NCBI GenBank assembly: GCA_965199945.1
Contig: OZ241354.1
Coordinates: 62,001 to 126,000, forward strand
Reading direction: 5' to 3'
DNA length: 64,000 nucleotides
Origin: VXYL01 sp965199945
GTDB lineage: Bacteria > Pseudomonadota > Gammaproteobacteria > Pseudomonadales > Azotimanducaceae
Shown: piece after piece, positions 26,587-35,382 of the stretch
Layout of the letters: the number at the start of each line of letters is the position of its first letter
Position numbering within the stretch: the first letter of the stretch is position 1
The notes under the pieces: model-generated
What the model saw: the letters and a program-made list of their open reading frames with translations, nothing else
What the model was told of the DNA's origin: nothing
Database searches by the model: none
Position numbers and translations under genes: made by a program

Positions 26587-27806
26587 TATCCCCGCCACTT
26601 GCCGCCGTAGAACTTGTGCTTCGGCGTGGCGATGCCGGTGGCTGCGGCTCCTGGCACGACGACGCTGCCACCGTTTCGCCGATGCTGGCTCTTCCCCCGC
26701 CTGACACCCTGCCCGACACTCTCCATGAAGCGCTCGACAGCATCCGCCGTCGGCCCCTCGCCGAACAACACCACCATGATCTGCCGGATCTCGCCGAGAT
26801 CGCAGTCCTGCAGGTGCTCAAGGCGTTCGACGAGCCGTCGCACGTCCTTCACGAACACCGCTTGGTCGCCCAAGTTAGTTGGCCAACGGTCGGTGAGCAC
26901 GTCCCGTGGGCACACCGGGTTCTCGACATGTACGCTCCGGTGGGCTTGATGGGAGCGTTCGAAGAACGCCAGCATCTCTTGCGCTTGATGCAGCACTTCC
27001 TCGAAGAGCGTGCTGGTCTGGCCGGCGGCATCCGCCACCAGCTTGGACATCATGATCGACGGCGGCTTGCGGCCGCCTCTGTCTTGGTACTGCACGTTGC
27101 GCCACCGCTTCAGCAGTTGCAGCGCGACCACTGCCAAGGACTTGCGGAAGGCGGGTTCGGGCGGCGGAACCGGGTCCGTCTCCGCCGCTTGCACGAGCAG
27201 GGACGCTTCGTACGCACGGGTTCGAGAGGCATACTGCTCGCCAAAGCCGGTATCTGGCGTGGCTCGCTTGAACCACTCGGCAAAGCCGAAGGGATTGGCC
27301 ACGATGCGTTCGCCGCCGTTCTGCGGGTGCTTGTGGTGGAAGATGTTGCTCTCTCGTTCCGGCGTCCCCGGCAGGCGTTCCGCCGGCGTCACGTCGATGT
27401 GCATGTCCGCGTACTCGACAGTCACGCAGCGCGTTCGGCGCTTGACCCTGCCGTGGTAGCGGGAGCCCGGCTTGCCGTTGAGAGCCCTGAACAGCAGGTC
27501 GAGAACCTCCTGGGACGACAATCCCCGGCACCCGGCCTGCAACACCATGTCCAGGTCGTAGTCGTCTTGGGTGACGCCGGAGGCGATGGCGGCCCCGATG
27601 GCCATCGAGCCCTGCGGGTAGAACAGGTCGATCCGCCCGGCGAATGGACTGTCTTCGTCGTCGAGCCGCTCCGCCATGGTCTCGTAGCGCCGAACGGCCT
27701 TGTCGTGCGCCGTCTGGCCGAGCTGAACGCGGATGGCGATGTCCGCGAAGAGGACATCCAACGCCTCGTCAAGCGCCGTTTTGCCGCTGCTGGGAATTCT
27801 CTGCAT
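26586..27806 (-). CDS. CD-NTase (cGAS/DncV-like nucleotidyltransferase)
   Basis: A 406-residue cyclic-oligonucleotide synthase. Nucleotidyltransferase motif: YPQGSMAIGAAI (Gly66-Ser67), then DDYDLDMVL with catalytic Asp84 and Asp86, and the third acid Asp138 in ADMHIDVTP. The region 150-330 is helical, as expected for the C-terminal lobe. It would make a cyclic di- or trinucleotide that turns on the patatin. The clade and product cannot be read reliably from the sequence. Start has GAAGGA 7 bases upstream. The C-terminal tail GGKWRG could be the site used by E2-type priming, since CD-NTase C-termini are conjugated in type II systems (inference). Confidence 0.9.
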   Translation of the reverse strand: MQRIPSSGKTALDEALDVLFADIAIRVQLGQTAHDKAVRRYETMAERLDDEDSPFAGRIDLFYPQGSMAIGAAIASGVTQDDYDLDMVLQAGCRGLSSQEVLDLLFRALNGKPGSRYHGRVKRRTRCVTVEYADMHIDVTPAERLPGTPERESNIFHHKHPQNGGERIVANPFGFAEWFKRATPDTGFGEQYASRTRAYEASLLVQAAETDPVPPPEPAFRKSLAVVALQLLKRWRNVQYQDRGGRKPPSIMMSKLVADAAGQTSTLFEEVLHQAQEMLAFFERSHQAHRSVHVENPVCPRDVLTDRWPTNLGDQAVFVKDVRRLVERLEHLQDCDLGEIRQIMVVLFGEGPTADAVERFMESVGQGVRRGKSQHRRNGGSVVVPGAAATGIATPKHKFYGGKWRG

Positions 27807-27884
27807 GGTTTTTCCTTCAAGGAGGTTTACAAAGTTGCTCGAAATCTAGCATACTGTCAAAGCAACGGCAAGGGAGATTCGCAC
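27807..27884. promoter_or_regulatory. Divergent promoter region between CD-NTase and its regulator
   Basis: A 78-bp AT-richer gap. On the plus strand TTTACA (27826-27831), 18 bases, CATACT (27850-27855) is a promoter candidate for the regulator gene, with GGGAG as ribosome site. On the minus strand a perfect TTGACA lies at 27860-27855, pointing to the CD-NTase, but no clear -10 follows. The two would overlap, so one bound repressor could block both. Confidence 0.5.
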
Positions 27885-28949
27885 ATGATCGGACGACGCT
27901 TGAAGTTGGCGCGAGGCGCGGCGGGGTTGTCGCTTCGCGGCTTGGAGGATGCAATCGACAACCGCGTTACGGCGCAGGCGATCAGCAAGTACGAGCGCGA
28001 CGAGGCCATGCCCGGCTCCGGCGTCTTGATTGCGCTGGCCAACGCCCTCGGGGTCGCCGTGGACTACCTCGTGGGCGATCCCGAGATGGTGTTCGAAGGG
28101 GTCGATTTCCGTCGGCAGGCCATCGGCAGCAAACGCGAGGAAGCCCAAGTGGAAGCCAAGGTGCTGGGGCTGCTGGAGCGCTATCTCACGGTGGAAGATC
28201 TGCTCGGGCTGCCCAGCGTGGAGTGGGACAAGCCGCGCGAAGCGCCTTTCCCCGTGGAAGTGAGCGTGGTCGAGGCGGACCGTGGCGCGCGCGCCCTTCG
28301 CGCCCACTGGGGGCTCGGCATCGAACCCTTGGCCAGCCTGGTTCAGGTGCTTGAGGATCGGGGCGTCAAGGTGTTGGCGGCAGACCTCAGCGGCGTCGAC
28401 GGCTTGGTCGCCCACGTTCGACGGGCCGGCGGCCACCCGGTTCCGGTGGTGGTTGTCAACAGCAGCACATGCGGCGAGCGCCAGCGCTTCACGATGGCCC
28501 ACGAGCTTGGCCACATGGTTCTCTCTGCCGGCAGGAAGGTAGACCCGGAGGACGCGGTCGACCGATTCGCCGGCGCGTTTCTCATGCCGGCGGAGGCGCT
28601 GTGGTCCGAGGTCGGCAAACGCCGAAACTCCATCGGGCTGGGGGAGCTGTTCGATTTGAAGCTGCTGTTCGGCGTCAGCGTCCAAGCGCTCACGAAACGC
28701 TGCCTGGAACTGGGCATCTTCGGGCCAACGCTGTACAAGAGGCTCGCTCACGAGTTCGGTCGCCGCGGCTGGAGCAAGCCACCGTTCAAGGAACCGCTGT
28801 CGGATCGGCGGGACGAGCGTCCCCGCCGCTTCGAGCGGCTCTGCCTTCGCGCCTTGGCCGAGGGCGTGGTCTCCGAACCCAAGGCCGCCGAACTGCTGAA
28901 CATCACGGTCGCGGAGCTAAACCAGCGGATGGAAGAACCGCCGGAGTAG
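27885..28949 (+). CDS. HTH-XRE plus ImmA/IrrE Zn-peptidase regulator, one chain
   Basis: A 354-residue protein. An XRE helix-turn-helix spans about 4-64 (RRLKLARGAAGLSLRGLED, ISKYERDEAMP). A linker follows, then an ImmA/IrrE-type metallopeptidase with HELGH at 206-210 and a downstream acidic EDAVDRFAGAFLMP. Related two-protein switches (ImmR/ImmA, DdrO/IrrE, CapH/CapP) cut a repressor to derepress phage, DNA-damage or CBASS genes. Here both parts are fused and the gene is head to head with the CD-NTase. A PIN gene follows 13 bp later. It is therefore either the CBASS switch, the antitoxin of the PIN gene, or both. Confidence 0.87.
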   Translation: MIGRRLKLARGAAGLSLRGLEDAIDNRVTAQAISKYERDEAMPGSGVLIALANALGVAVDYLVGDPEMVFEGVDFRRQAIGSKREEAQVEAKVLGLLERYLTVEDLLGLPSVEWDKPREAPFPVEVSVVEADRGARALRAHWGLGIEPLASLVQVLEDRGVKVLAADLSGVDGLVAHVRRAGGHPVPVVVVNSSTCGERQRFTMAHELGHMVLSAGRKVDPEDAVDRFAGAFLMPAEALWSEVGKRRNSIGLGELFDLKLLFGVSVQALTKRCLELGIFGPTLYKRLAHEFGRRGWSKPPFKEPLSDRRDERPRRFERLCLRALAEGVVSEPKAAELLNITVAELNQRMEEPPE

Positions 28950-28962
28950 AGGTGGCGCGGTA

Positions 28963-29529
28963 GTGGATGCAGACGACCGTAATGTGGTGGTGGTGTCGGA
29001 TACGTCCGTCCTGATCGATCTGGAGAGAGGCTCGCTGCTCGAGGCGGCGTTTCGTCTGCGGTTCGCGTTCGCCGTGCCAGACCTGCTCTACGAGCGGGAG
29101 TTGAAGGCGAAGGGCGGCAGCAGGCTGCGCGAACTCGGCCTGCAAATCGCCGAGTTGGACGGCGATGGCGTGGCGAAGGCCGTGAAGTACCGGAAGCGAG
29201 TGCCGGCACTGTCGTTGCCGGACTGCTTCGCCCTGGCCCTCGCCGTGCGGGATAGCTGGACGCTTCTGACCGGCGATGCGAAGCTGCGCCGCCTCGCCAA
29301 AGCCTCCGGCGTGGACTGCCACGGCCTGCTCTGGCTGCTCGACGAAATGCTCTCGGCCGGCGCTGCCACAGCGCAAACGCTCCACGATGGCCTTGCGGCC
29401 GTCAGCGAGCACCCAAGGTGCCGACTGCCCAAGGCGGAAGTGCGCGAGCGGCTGCGCCAGCTCGCCGAGGACGCCACCGAACAGTCGGGGTGCAACGGCA
29501 GCCAAGCGGTCTCGCCAGACCGTTCTTGA
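28963..29529 (+). CDS. PIN-domain protein downstream of the HTH-peptidase
   Basis: A 188-residue PIN-fold protein. Acidic sites: Asp13 (VSDTSVLIDLERG), Glu44 or Glu46 (YEREL), Asp87 (LPDCFALALA) and Asp105 (TGDAKL). It is longer than ordinary VapC toxins because of about 50 extra helical C-terminal residues. GTG start 13 bp after the regulator, so the two are co-transcribed. It could be an RNase toxin controlled by the HTH-peptidase, or an additional CBASS-linked nuclease. The hairpin ccaaggc-N3-gccttgg at 29538-29554 lies just behind, without a T tract. Confidence 0.8.
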   Translation: MDADDRNVVVVSDTSVLIDLERGSLLEAAFRLRFAFAVPDLLYERELKAKGGSRLRELGLQIAELDGDGVAKAVKYRKRVPALSLPDCFALALAVRDSWTLLTGDAKLRRLAKASGVDCHGLLWLLDEMLSAGAATAQTLHDGLAAVSEHPRCRLPKAEVRERLRQLAEDATEQSGCNGSQAVSPDRS

Positions 29530-29590
29530 ACTCGCGGCCAAGGCGGCGCCTTGGAGCGCCATAGTCCACTTCCGCTTGCCCGTCCGCCAC

Positions 29591-29661
29591 TTGAGTGTGT
29601 AATATGCTACACATTCAGTGGAGGCACGCGGACGCCCACTACAGGCGCCATGCATCTTTCA
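29591..29661 (+). pseudogene. Remnant of a vapBC locus (internal deletion)
   Basis: The first 33 bases repeat the vapBC operator and ribosome-site region at 24356 onward almost exactly: tgtgta-N6-tacaca, then attcag and ggaggca. The sequence then jumps to gcggacgccc (29628-29637), which matches the vapC codons near 24990, and to gcgccatgcatctttc (29645-29660), which matches vapC at 25026-25041. All of vapB and most of vapC are missing. It is the right-hand flank of the defence island. Confidence 0.75.
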
Positions 29662-29947
29662 TGGAACGCGGGCCACGGAACGCAGTGATCCTGCCTCGTG
29701 CTTGAGGTCCCCGGGCCCGGATTCTCCAAACCATCTCGATCGCGGTGGCGTCCACTCCTTGCCGGCCAATATCGTGCCCCCCAAGGGCGTTTCTGGGCGC
29801 TTTTTTGCCGCTTGACCTGCCACGCTCTTGCCGCCAAGATGCGCGCCTTTCGAGAAGGGCGTGCGACATATTCGTTCGCACGGTGGCTCCGGCGGCGTTG
29901 GGCCGTTGCGAGCGCACCAGACCACACACACTAGAGAGGAGGCATAC
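29662..29947. other. Intergenic leader upstream of TonB receptor 1
   Basis: About 286 bp without a supported gene. Several short frames overlap on both strands without protein-like composition. An AGAGAGGAGGC ribosome site ends the stretch. No convincing -35/-10 pair, tRNA or riboswitch pattern was recognised. Confidence 0.4.
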
Positions 29948-32900
29948 ATGCACAACTGCTGCATGGGATCGTTGCGGGGCAGGCAACGCGGGCTCGTTCT
30001 GTTCGCCCTGCTGGGAATGGCGGCGTTCGCACCGACCGCGGTCGCACAAGACGAAGATGCGGGCGACGGAGCCGCTGGCGAGGTCGAAGAGGTGGTCGTC
30101 ACTGGCTCCCTCATCAAGCGCGACAACTTCGACTCCGCCTCGCCGCTGCAGATTCTGGACGACGTCGACATCTTCGCCGAGGCGACGCCCGCGCTCGGCG
30201 AGATCATCTACAACCAGACCTTCAACTACGGTTCCGACGCGTTCGCGTCGCACTACTCCGTCACCAACCCGGAAGGCAACCGCACCAGCGCCAATTTCCG
30301 CGGCCTCGGCGGTCGCGCCACGCTGTCGCTGCTCGACGGCAAGCGCGTGACGGACAGCAACTTGAACAACCTCATTCCGCAGATCGCGATCCGGCGCATC
30401 GACATCCTCAAGGACGGCGCCTCCGCACTGTACGGTTCGGACGCCGTCGCCGGGGTGATCAACATCATCCCGAAGAAGGAGTACGAGGGCACCGAAGTCG
30501 GCGCGTTCTACACCATGGATTCCAAACGCGACCACGGCGAATACGTCGTCAACATGGTGCATGGCGGGCTGACCGACCGCGGCTACTTCACCTTCGCGAT
30601 GGAAGCGCGCGAGAAGACGGCGCTGTACCAGACGGAGCGGCCCAGCATCTCCAACCGTTCGGTGTCGAGCTCGGGCACCGGCAATCCGGGGCGCTACAAC
30701 GTCCCCATCCGCACGGAGACCGGCGACTTCATGCGCAACGACGCTGGCGCGATCGTCAGGCAGACGCTGCCCGATCCTGGCTGCGGCGTCGCGGCCAGCC
30801 CCGGCGGCAACGGCGCCGACAAGGTGGGCAACTACCGCAACAACATCTCCGGGCGTCTTTCCGGCACGGTCTGCCGGTTCGAGTTCGGCGAGTTCTTCAA
30901 CTTCGTCACGCCCAACAAGGTGATCAACGGCTACCTGAACTTCGAACACCAAGTGACGGACAGGCTCACCTACGACGCCGACTTCATCTATTCCCGCCAG
31001 AAGACGCGCTCGCGCGGTTCCCCGACCAACCCCGGCGGCCGCATCCGCGACATCAACTTGATTCTGGGCGGCGTCAGCGGCGATCATCCAGGCAATCCTT
31101 GGACCGCCTTCTACGACCGCGACGGAGACGGTGCCATCGATGTCGGTCCCGACGCCCGCGAACTGCTCTACGCCATGGACGCCAACGGCGACGGCGTGCC
31201 GGATCGCGACGCCGACGGCCAAGTGGTCCTGGCCAGCGATCCCTTCGATCCCAGCATGGGCATCGAGTTCAACGAAGACGTGCAGATCGCCGCCTTGCGG
31301 CTGTTCGGCAAGCTCGGCAGGTTGCCGTCCAACCTGGACGAAACCGGCGCCAACCTCGGCTACGCCACCTACGACATCGACGCGATCCGCCTGACCCAGA
31401 ACTTCACCTACCAGTTCGACAACGGCTGGGAAGCCCGCTTCTCCGCGATGCGCATGCAGAACAAGGACGTGCGGTTCCGCAAGAACGGCAGCTTCCGTGC
31501 CGTGCTGCTGGGGCTGCAGGGCGAATTGGGGCCGGAGCCAGGCGTGTCGGACTACGCCAACGCGTTCCACTGGTACAACCCGTTCTCCACGTCGGCGCTG
31601 AACTGCCGCTACCGTGTCTGCACGGATCCAGGCGCCGCCACGAACCCCAATCTGGGCGACTACCCCAACGCCCAGTACGTGGCGGACACCATCGACATCA
31701 ACGCCATCCGGCTGCTCAAGACCTCGCTTACGTCCTACGACGTCTTGGCCACAGGCGACCTGTTCGAAGGGTGGGCTGGCACCATCGCCGGGGCCTTCGG
31801 CGCCGAGTACCGCAGCTACAAGCTGAACTGGGATTCGCGCAGCGACGAAAACCAGTGCAACAACTGGTACGACGCGTGCAACTTCGACTACAGCGCCAAG
31901 GACACCATCACGTCGATGTTCTTCGAGTTGGGCGTGCCGCTCCTGAACAGCGACACGGCCGGCTTTGCGGAACTCCAAGTTGCTGGCCGCTACTCGGACT
32001 ATCAGGACATCGGCTCGACGTTCGACCCGAAGATCGCGGCGCTGTACCAGCCCACGAACTGGCTGTCGCTGCGCGCCTCCTACTCCGAGTCGTTCATCGC
32101 GCCGAGCATTCCCGACCGCTTCGACCCGGGCGGATCGTTCCTGCAGTCCACCAACGACCCCTTGTTCAACGACTTCGAGGGCACCTACCGCACCAACACG
32201 ACGTCGGGCAACCCCGATCTGCGGCCAGAGACCGCGCAGGTGTACAACCTCGGCTTCTCGATGGCGTTCCTGGACGGGGACTTGAACTTCGGCTTGGACT
32301 ACTCGAACTACGACTTCGTGGATCGGATCACGCTGCTGCGCGGGCCCCGCGTGGTGGGCGCGGACTTCGACAAGTTCCTGGAGGCGTTCCCGCAGCAGGC
32401 CTGCAGCGCGTGCCAGACCGGCCAGTCCTACGACGTGAACCGCGACGACGCCTTGGCCTGGCTGTCGCAGCAGGACTCGGCAATCGTGCGCGGCGGCCCG
32501 CCTTCCTACACCATCGTCGAGGTCCGGGCGACCCGCATCAACGCCAACAAGATGGTGCATACGGCCTGGGACGTCTACGGCGACTACACATGGAAGACGA
32601 ACGACTTGGGCGTGTTCAACTTCCGCGCCCAGGTCACGCGCATCGACGAGTATTCCTTCGACTTCGGCGAAGGCCGCACGGGCGACGCCGTCGGCCTGCA
32701 GAATCTCGGCATCGACGTCATCCCCCCGCTGCCTGAAACCAGCGTGATTGGCACGACCACGTGGACGAAGGGCAACTCCACCGCGTTGCTTCGCGCTCGC
32801 TGGGCGTCGGAAGTCGACGCGACCTGGGGCTCGGTCCTCGAGGCGTTGACCTACGTCGACGCCACCTACACCTATCAGGGCAATGGCTGGCTCGGCGATG

Positions 32901-33046
32901 CGAGCTTGACCACCTTGGAGGTCGGCGTCCGCAACCTCATGGACGAGTACCCGGAGCCGGACGGCGCCTTCGGCGCCGGCATCGAGCTTGCCCTGCACGA
33001 CCCGCGCGGACGGATGTACTTCGGCAGGGTGACGCACCGGTTCTAG
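29948..33046 (+). CDS. TonB-dependent outer-membrane receptor 1
   Basis: A 1032-residue receptor. A signal peptide (LVLFALLGMAAFAPTAVAQ) is followed by EEVVVTGSLIKRDN (TonB-box-like start), the plug with IRRIDILKDGASALYGSDAVAGVINII, and a beta-barrel ending in F. Asp-rich stretches DRDGDGAID (390-398) and DANGDGVPD (411-419) lie in a probable extracellular loop. They resemble calcium-binding dockerin or thrombospondin type-3 repeats. The plug reads like the group of receptors with long barrels found in polymer- or siderophore-using proteobacteria. Strong ribosome site; Rho-independent terminator right after it. Confidence 0.93.
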   Translation: MHNCCMGSLRGRQRGLVLFALLGMAAFAPTAVAQDEDAGDGAAGEVEEVVVTGSLIKRDNFDSASPLQILDDVDIFAEATPALGEIIYNQTFNYGSDAFASHYSVTNPEGNRTSANFRGLGGRATLSLLDGKRVTDSNLNNLIPQIAIRRIDILKDGASALYGSDAVAGVINIIPKKEYEGTEVGAFYTMDSKRDHGEYVVNMVHGGLTDRGYFTFAMEAREKTALYQTERPSISNRSVSSSGTGNPGRYNVPIRTETGDFMRNDAGAIVRQTLPDPGCGVAASPGGNGADKVGNYRNNISGRLSGTVCRFEFGEFFNFVTPNKVINGYLNFEHQVTDRLTYDADFIYSRQKTRSRGSPTNPGGRIRDINLILGGVSGDHPGNPWTAFYDRDGDGAIDVGPDARELLYAMDANGDGVPDRDADGQVVLASDPFDPSMGIEFNEDVQIAALRLFGKLGRLPSNLDETGANLGYATYDIDAIRLTQNFTYQFDNGWEARFSAMRMQNKDVRFRKNGSFRAVLLGLQGELGPEPGVSDYANAFHWYNPFSTSALNCRYRVCTDPGAATNPNLGDYPNAQYVADTIDINAIRLLKTSLTSYDVLATGDLFEGWAGTIAGAFGAEYRSYKLNWDSRSDENQCNNWYDACNFDYSAKDTITSMFFELGVPLLNSDTAGFAELQVAGRYSDYQDIGSTFDPKIAALYQPTNWLSLRASYSESFIAPSIPDRFDPGGSFLQSTNDPLFNDFEGTYRTNTTSGNPDLRPETAQVYNLGFSMAFLDGDLNFGLDYSNYDFVDRITLLRGPRVVGADFDKFLEAFPQQACSACQTGQSYDVNRDDALAWLSQQDSAIVRGGPPSYTIVEVRATRINANKMVHTAWDVYGDYTWKTNDLGVFNFRAQVTRIDEYSFDFGEGRTGDAVGLQNLGIDVIPPLPETSVIGTTTWTKGNSTALLRARWASEVDATWGSVLEALTYVDATYTYQGNGWLGDASLTTLEVGVRNLMDEYPEPDGAFGAGIELALHDPRGRMYFGRVTHRF

Positions 33047-33079
33047 AGAGAACGAAAGCCTTCGACCAAGGGCGACCAA

Positions 33080-33114
33080 GGGCGGTTGCGGCAACGCAAC
33101 CGCCCTTTCTTTTT
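33080..33114 (+). terminator. Rho-independent terminator after TonB receptor 1
   Basis: Perfect 11-bp stem gggcggttgcg / cgcaaccgccc with a GCAA tetraloop (33091-33094), then tttcttttt (33106-33114). Confidence 0.92.
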
Positions 33115-33171
33115 GAACAGCTCGATTAGGAGTGGCGCCAGAACCTGGGGGCCGTTTCGCCAGTTCGCCAA

Positions 33172-33193
33172 CATTATGCGTACACGCATAATG
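33172..33193. promoter_or_regulatory. 22-bp palindrome in front of an ATPase pseudogene
   Basis: Perfect arms cattatgcgt (33172-33181) and acgcataatg (33184-33193) with a 2-base gap. It ends 5 bases before the ATG of the broken ATPase gene. The inner TATGCG/CGCATA half-sites recur at 39121-39155. Looks like an operator. Confidence 0.55.
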
Positions 33194-33198
33194 TGCGC

Positions 33199-33376
33199 AT
33201 GGAGTTTCTGAACAGGCGGAATTGCGCCGGCTGGACAACGCTCTTCGGCCAGGGGCGTTCGCCGTCATCTGGGGGCGCCGCCGGGTGGGCAAGTCGCGCC
33301 TGCTTGTCGAGTGGGCCCGGCGTCGCGGCGGCTTGTACACACCGTCGCCGACCAGTCCGCGCCGAGCATGCGGCGC
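33199..33376 (+). pseudogene. Broken N-terminal fragment of an ATPase-domain protein
   Basis: Read with two frame changes, the DNA gives MEFLNRR, then ELRRLDNALRPGAFAVIWG and RRRVGKSRLLVEWARRRGG, then TVADQSAPSMRRT. This is the start of the archaeal-type ATPase family (PF01637-like), with Walker A GRRRVGKSR. The rest of the gene is gone; the Rieske gene stop follows at 33381. A palindromic operator still sits in front. It is a deleted and frameshifted remnant. Confidence 0.7.
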
Positions 33377-33380
33377 ACTC

Positions 33381-33974
33381 CTACAGCGGTTCCGGCCCCA
33401 CTCGCCGCGAGAAGCCGCCGACGACGCGGAAGGCGCCGTCTGCGAACGCGGTCTTCAGCATGGCCAAGGGCTTGGGGGCCGGGCCGTTGACGACCGCGGC
33501 GGCGGCGTGGACGTCGAACTCCGAACCGTGGCAGGGGCAGACGAGGCGGCGCGTTGCGCGGCGCCAGCCGTTCACTTCGCAGCCGGTGTGCGTGCAGGCG
33601 GCGGAGAAGACGAGGAACGCGCCGGCGTCCGCCTCGACCAGGTAGTCCCGGGCCTTGCCCGAGACGTCTCCGGCGGCGACGCGCACGACGAGCAGCTGGT
33701 TGTGCAGCGAGCCGTCGCGGAGCAGGCCGTTCGCGGCGTCGAGCGGGAAGGCGGATGCCGGTTCGTCGGCGACGTCGGCGGGCGCGACGAGGGAGCCGGC
33801 ACGGTCGCCGAAGGCGTGCGCCAGCACGTCGCCCTCCTGCGGCTTCATGCGCCTCGGCTTGGCGCCGGCGGCATCGAGCGCAAGGGCCGCGCCGCCGCTG
33901 GCGGCGATCAGGCGGCGACGGTTCACGGCGCGGCGCGGTCGCGGCGGCGCACGGCAAGGGAGCGTTTGCGGCAC
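33381..33974 (-). CDS. Rieske [2Fe-2S] protein with Tat-like N-terminus
   Basis: A 197-residue protein. The cluster ligands are CTHTGC and CPCHGSEFD, with two Cys and two His. The N-terminus NRRRLIAASGGAALAL looks like a twin-arginine signal, so the protein is probably exported with its cluster. It resembles the QcrA or ferredoxin-like Rieske subunit, but no cytochrome b or oxygenase gene is adjacent, so the redox partner is unknown. GTG start at 33974; a GTG at 33926 just before NRRRL is an alternative. The gene ends next to the ATPase remnant. Confidence 0.85.
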   Translation of the reverse strand: MPQTLPCRAPPRPRRAVNRRRLIAASGGAALALDAAGAKPRRMKPQEGDVLAHAFGDRAGSLVAPADVADEPASAFPLDAANGLLRDGSLHNQLLVVRVAAGDVSGKARDYLVEADAGAFLVFSAACTHTGCEVNGWRRATRRLVCPCHGSEFDVHAAAAVVNGPAPKPLAMLKTAFADGAFRVVGGFSRRVGPEPL

Positions 33975-34023
33975 ATATTCGATAGTCTAGCAACCAAGCC
34001 CGCCGCCGAGCTCGCAACAACCG

Positions 34024-35328
<1,305 letters not shown>

Positions 35329-35382
35329 ATCGCCCCTCACGCGGCAGCGGGCTCTTCCAGTCCGTCGCCGTGCGCTGGCTGC

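Noticed and set aside
29538..29554. Hairpin ccaaggc-N3-gccttgg as a terminator of the PIN gene
   Set aside because: No T tract follows, so only a structural hairpin can be stated.
33193..33645. 150-codon plus-strand frame over the ATPase remnant and Rieske gene
   Set aside because: It starts on the palindrome and switches to antisense of the Rieske gene; the true ATPase reading needs frame shifts.
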